Origin: Yoonia sp.
GTDB lineage: Bacteria > Pseudomonadota > Alphaproteobacteria > Rhodobacterales > Rhodobacteraceae
Length of the DNA stretch: 6,685 nt
Assembly: GCA_020627605.1 (NCBI GenBank)
Contig: JAHDGO010000045.1
Location: 3,400 to 10,084, forward strand
Reading direction: 5' to 3'
Shown here: positions 6,477-6,685 of the stretch, piece after piece
How positions within the stretch are numbered: the first letter of the stretch is position 1
How the letters are laid out: the number at the start of each line of letters is the position of its first letter
Position numbers and translations under genes: made by a program
The notes under the pieces: model-generated
The model's input: the letters and a program-made list of their open reading frames with translations, nothing else
What the model was told of the DNA's origin: nothing
The model's database searches: none

Positions 6477-6521
6477 AGGCCCCTGCCCTTGCGGCCTTGC
6501 TGAACGAAAGAAGATAGACTG
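6477..6521 (+). other. glcD-glcE intergenic spacer with small inverted repeat
   Basis: The 45-base gap holds most of a 6-bp inverted repeat, AAGGCC (6476-6481) and GGCCTT (6493-6498), with an 11-base loop. There is no T tract, so it is not a convincing terminator. GAAAGAAG (6506-6513) is a weak candidate ribosome binding site for glcE. The operon probably reads through. Confidence 0.35.
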
Positions 6522-6685
6522 ATGACACCCAGCACCGAAGACGAATTGGCGGGGACAATTGCGGGCGCCGATGGCCCCCTGCACATTGTTGGCGGCGGCA
6601 CACGGCCCATTGGGCGGGCTGAGGGTGCCGCGCTGCACACCACCGGCCTGTCTGGCATCTCACTCTATGAACCTGGTGCGCTGAC
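6522..6685 (+). CDS. glcE: Glycolate oxidase subunit GlcE, N-terminal part (3' end outside window)
   Basis: ATG at 6522 opens a frame that runs off the window after 54 complete codons. The N-terminus reads MTPSTEDELAGTIAGADGP, then LHIVGGGTRPIG (20-31), the start of the FAD-binding type 4 domain. LHTTGLSGISLYEPGAL (38-54) matches the strand-turn that in GlcE precedes the first flavin-contact loop; E. coli GlcE has a comparable YDPTEL there. GlcE is the second flavoprotein-like subunit of glycolate oxidase and works with GlcD and the iron-sulfur subunit GlcF, expected next. It follows glcD after 45 bases on the same strand and is probably cotranscribed. The call rests on the short N-terminus plus position, which together are strong. 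Confidence 0.9.
   Translation, partial: MTPSTEDELAGTIAGADGPLHIVGGGTRPIGRAEGAALHTTGLSGISLYEPGAL

Noticed and set aside
6476..6498. AAGGCC/GGCCTT inverted repeat as a terminator between glcD and glcE
   Set aside because: The stem is only six base pairs with an 11-base loop and no T tract, and glcD and glcE encode subunits of one complex, so read-through is expected.
5919..6638. A 239-codon minus-strand frame opposite glcD and glcE
   Set aside because: It is antisense to the metal-binding C-terminal domain of GlcD and crosses the glcD-glcE junction, with no recognisable motif.

Overview
This is GC-rich, gene-dense chromosomal DNA. The protein families, their order and the codon use suggest an alphaproteobacterium of the Rhodobacterales (Roseobacter/Rhodobacteraceae type). 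The genus cannot be fixed from the window. There are seven protein genes, two of them cut by the window edges. I found no tRNA, rRNA, CRISPR array, insertion sequence or prophage gene. No stretch longer than about 100 bases lacks a gene.

Left block (1-3908, + strand) is a tightly packed envelope operon. It holds the C-terminal part of a DUF4159 membrane protein, then a 688-residue membrane protein with a von Willebrand A-like domain (complete MIDAS-type metal site) and a glutamine-amidotransferase-like fold. A lipoprotein of the endonuclease/exonuclease/phosphatase (EEP) family follows. The first two genes overlap by one base (TAATG) and the third starts within about 25 bases. In related bacteria, DUF4159 and VWA/amidotransferase-like proteins usually lie downstream of a MoxR-type AAA ATPase and a DUF58 protein. 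Those would be upstream of this window. The first two proteins contain no cysteine in about 990 residues, and the EEP protein has only its lipobox cysteine, which fits a shared envelope location.

Middle block (3905-4941 or 4977, - strand) is a two-gene unit: a DUF599 inner-membrane protein, followed with an ATGA overlap by a small secreted protein of unknown function. It converges on the left block so tightly that both 3' genes share the bases of one CTAG for their stop codons.

Right block (about 4971-6685, + strand) is the start of a glycolate oxidase operon: glcD complete, then the first 54 codons of glcE. glcF would be expected beyond the edge. Between DUF599 and glcD lies a short AT-rich island with a near-consensus sigma-70 promoter (TTGCCA, 17 bp, TATAAT). 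Its -10 box sits in the centre of a perfect 9-bp inverted repeat with AATTGGT/ACCAATT half-sites, like those of PdhR/GlcC-type GntR regulators. This is the best regulatory signal in the window and suggests repression of glycolate oxidation by occlusion of the -10 box. Nothing here is a convincing wholly new system. The least understood parts are the VWA/amidotransferase/EEP-lipoprotein operon and the DUF599 plus small periplasmic protein pair.
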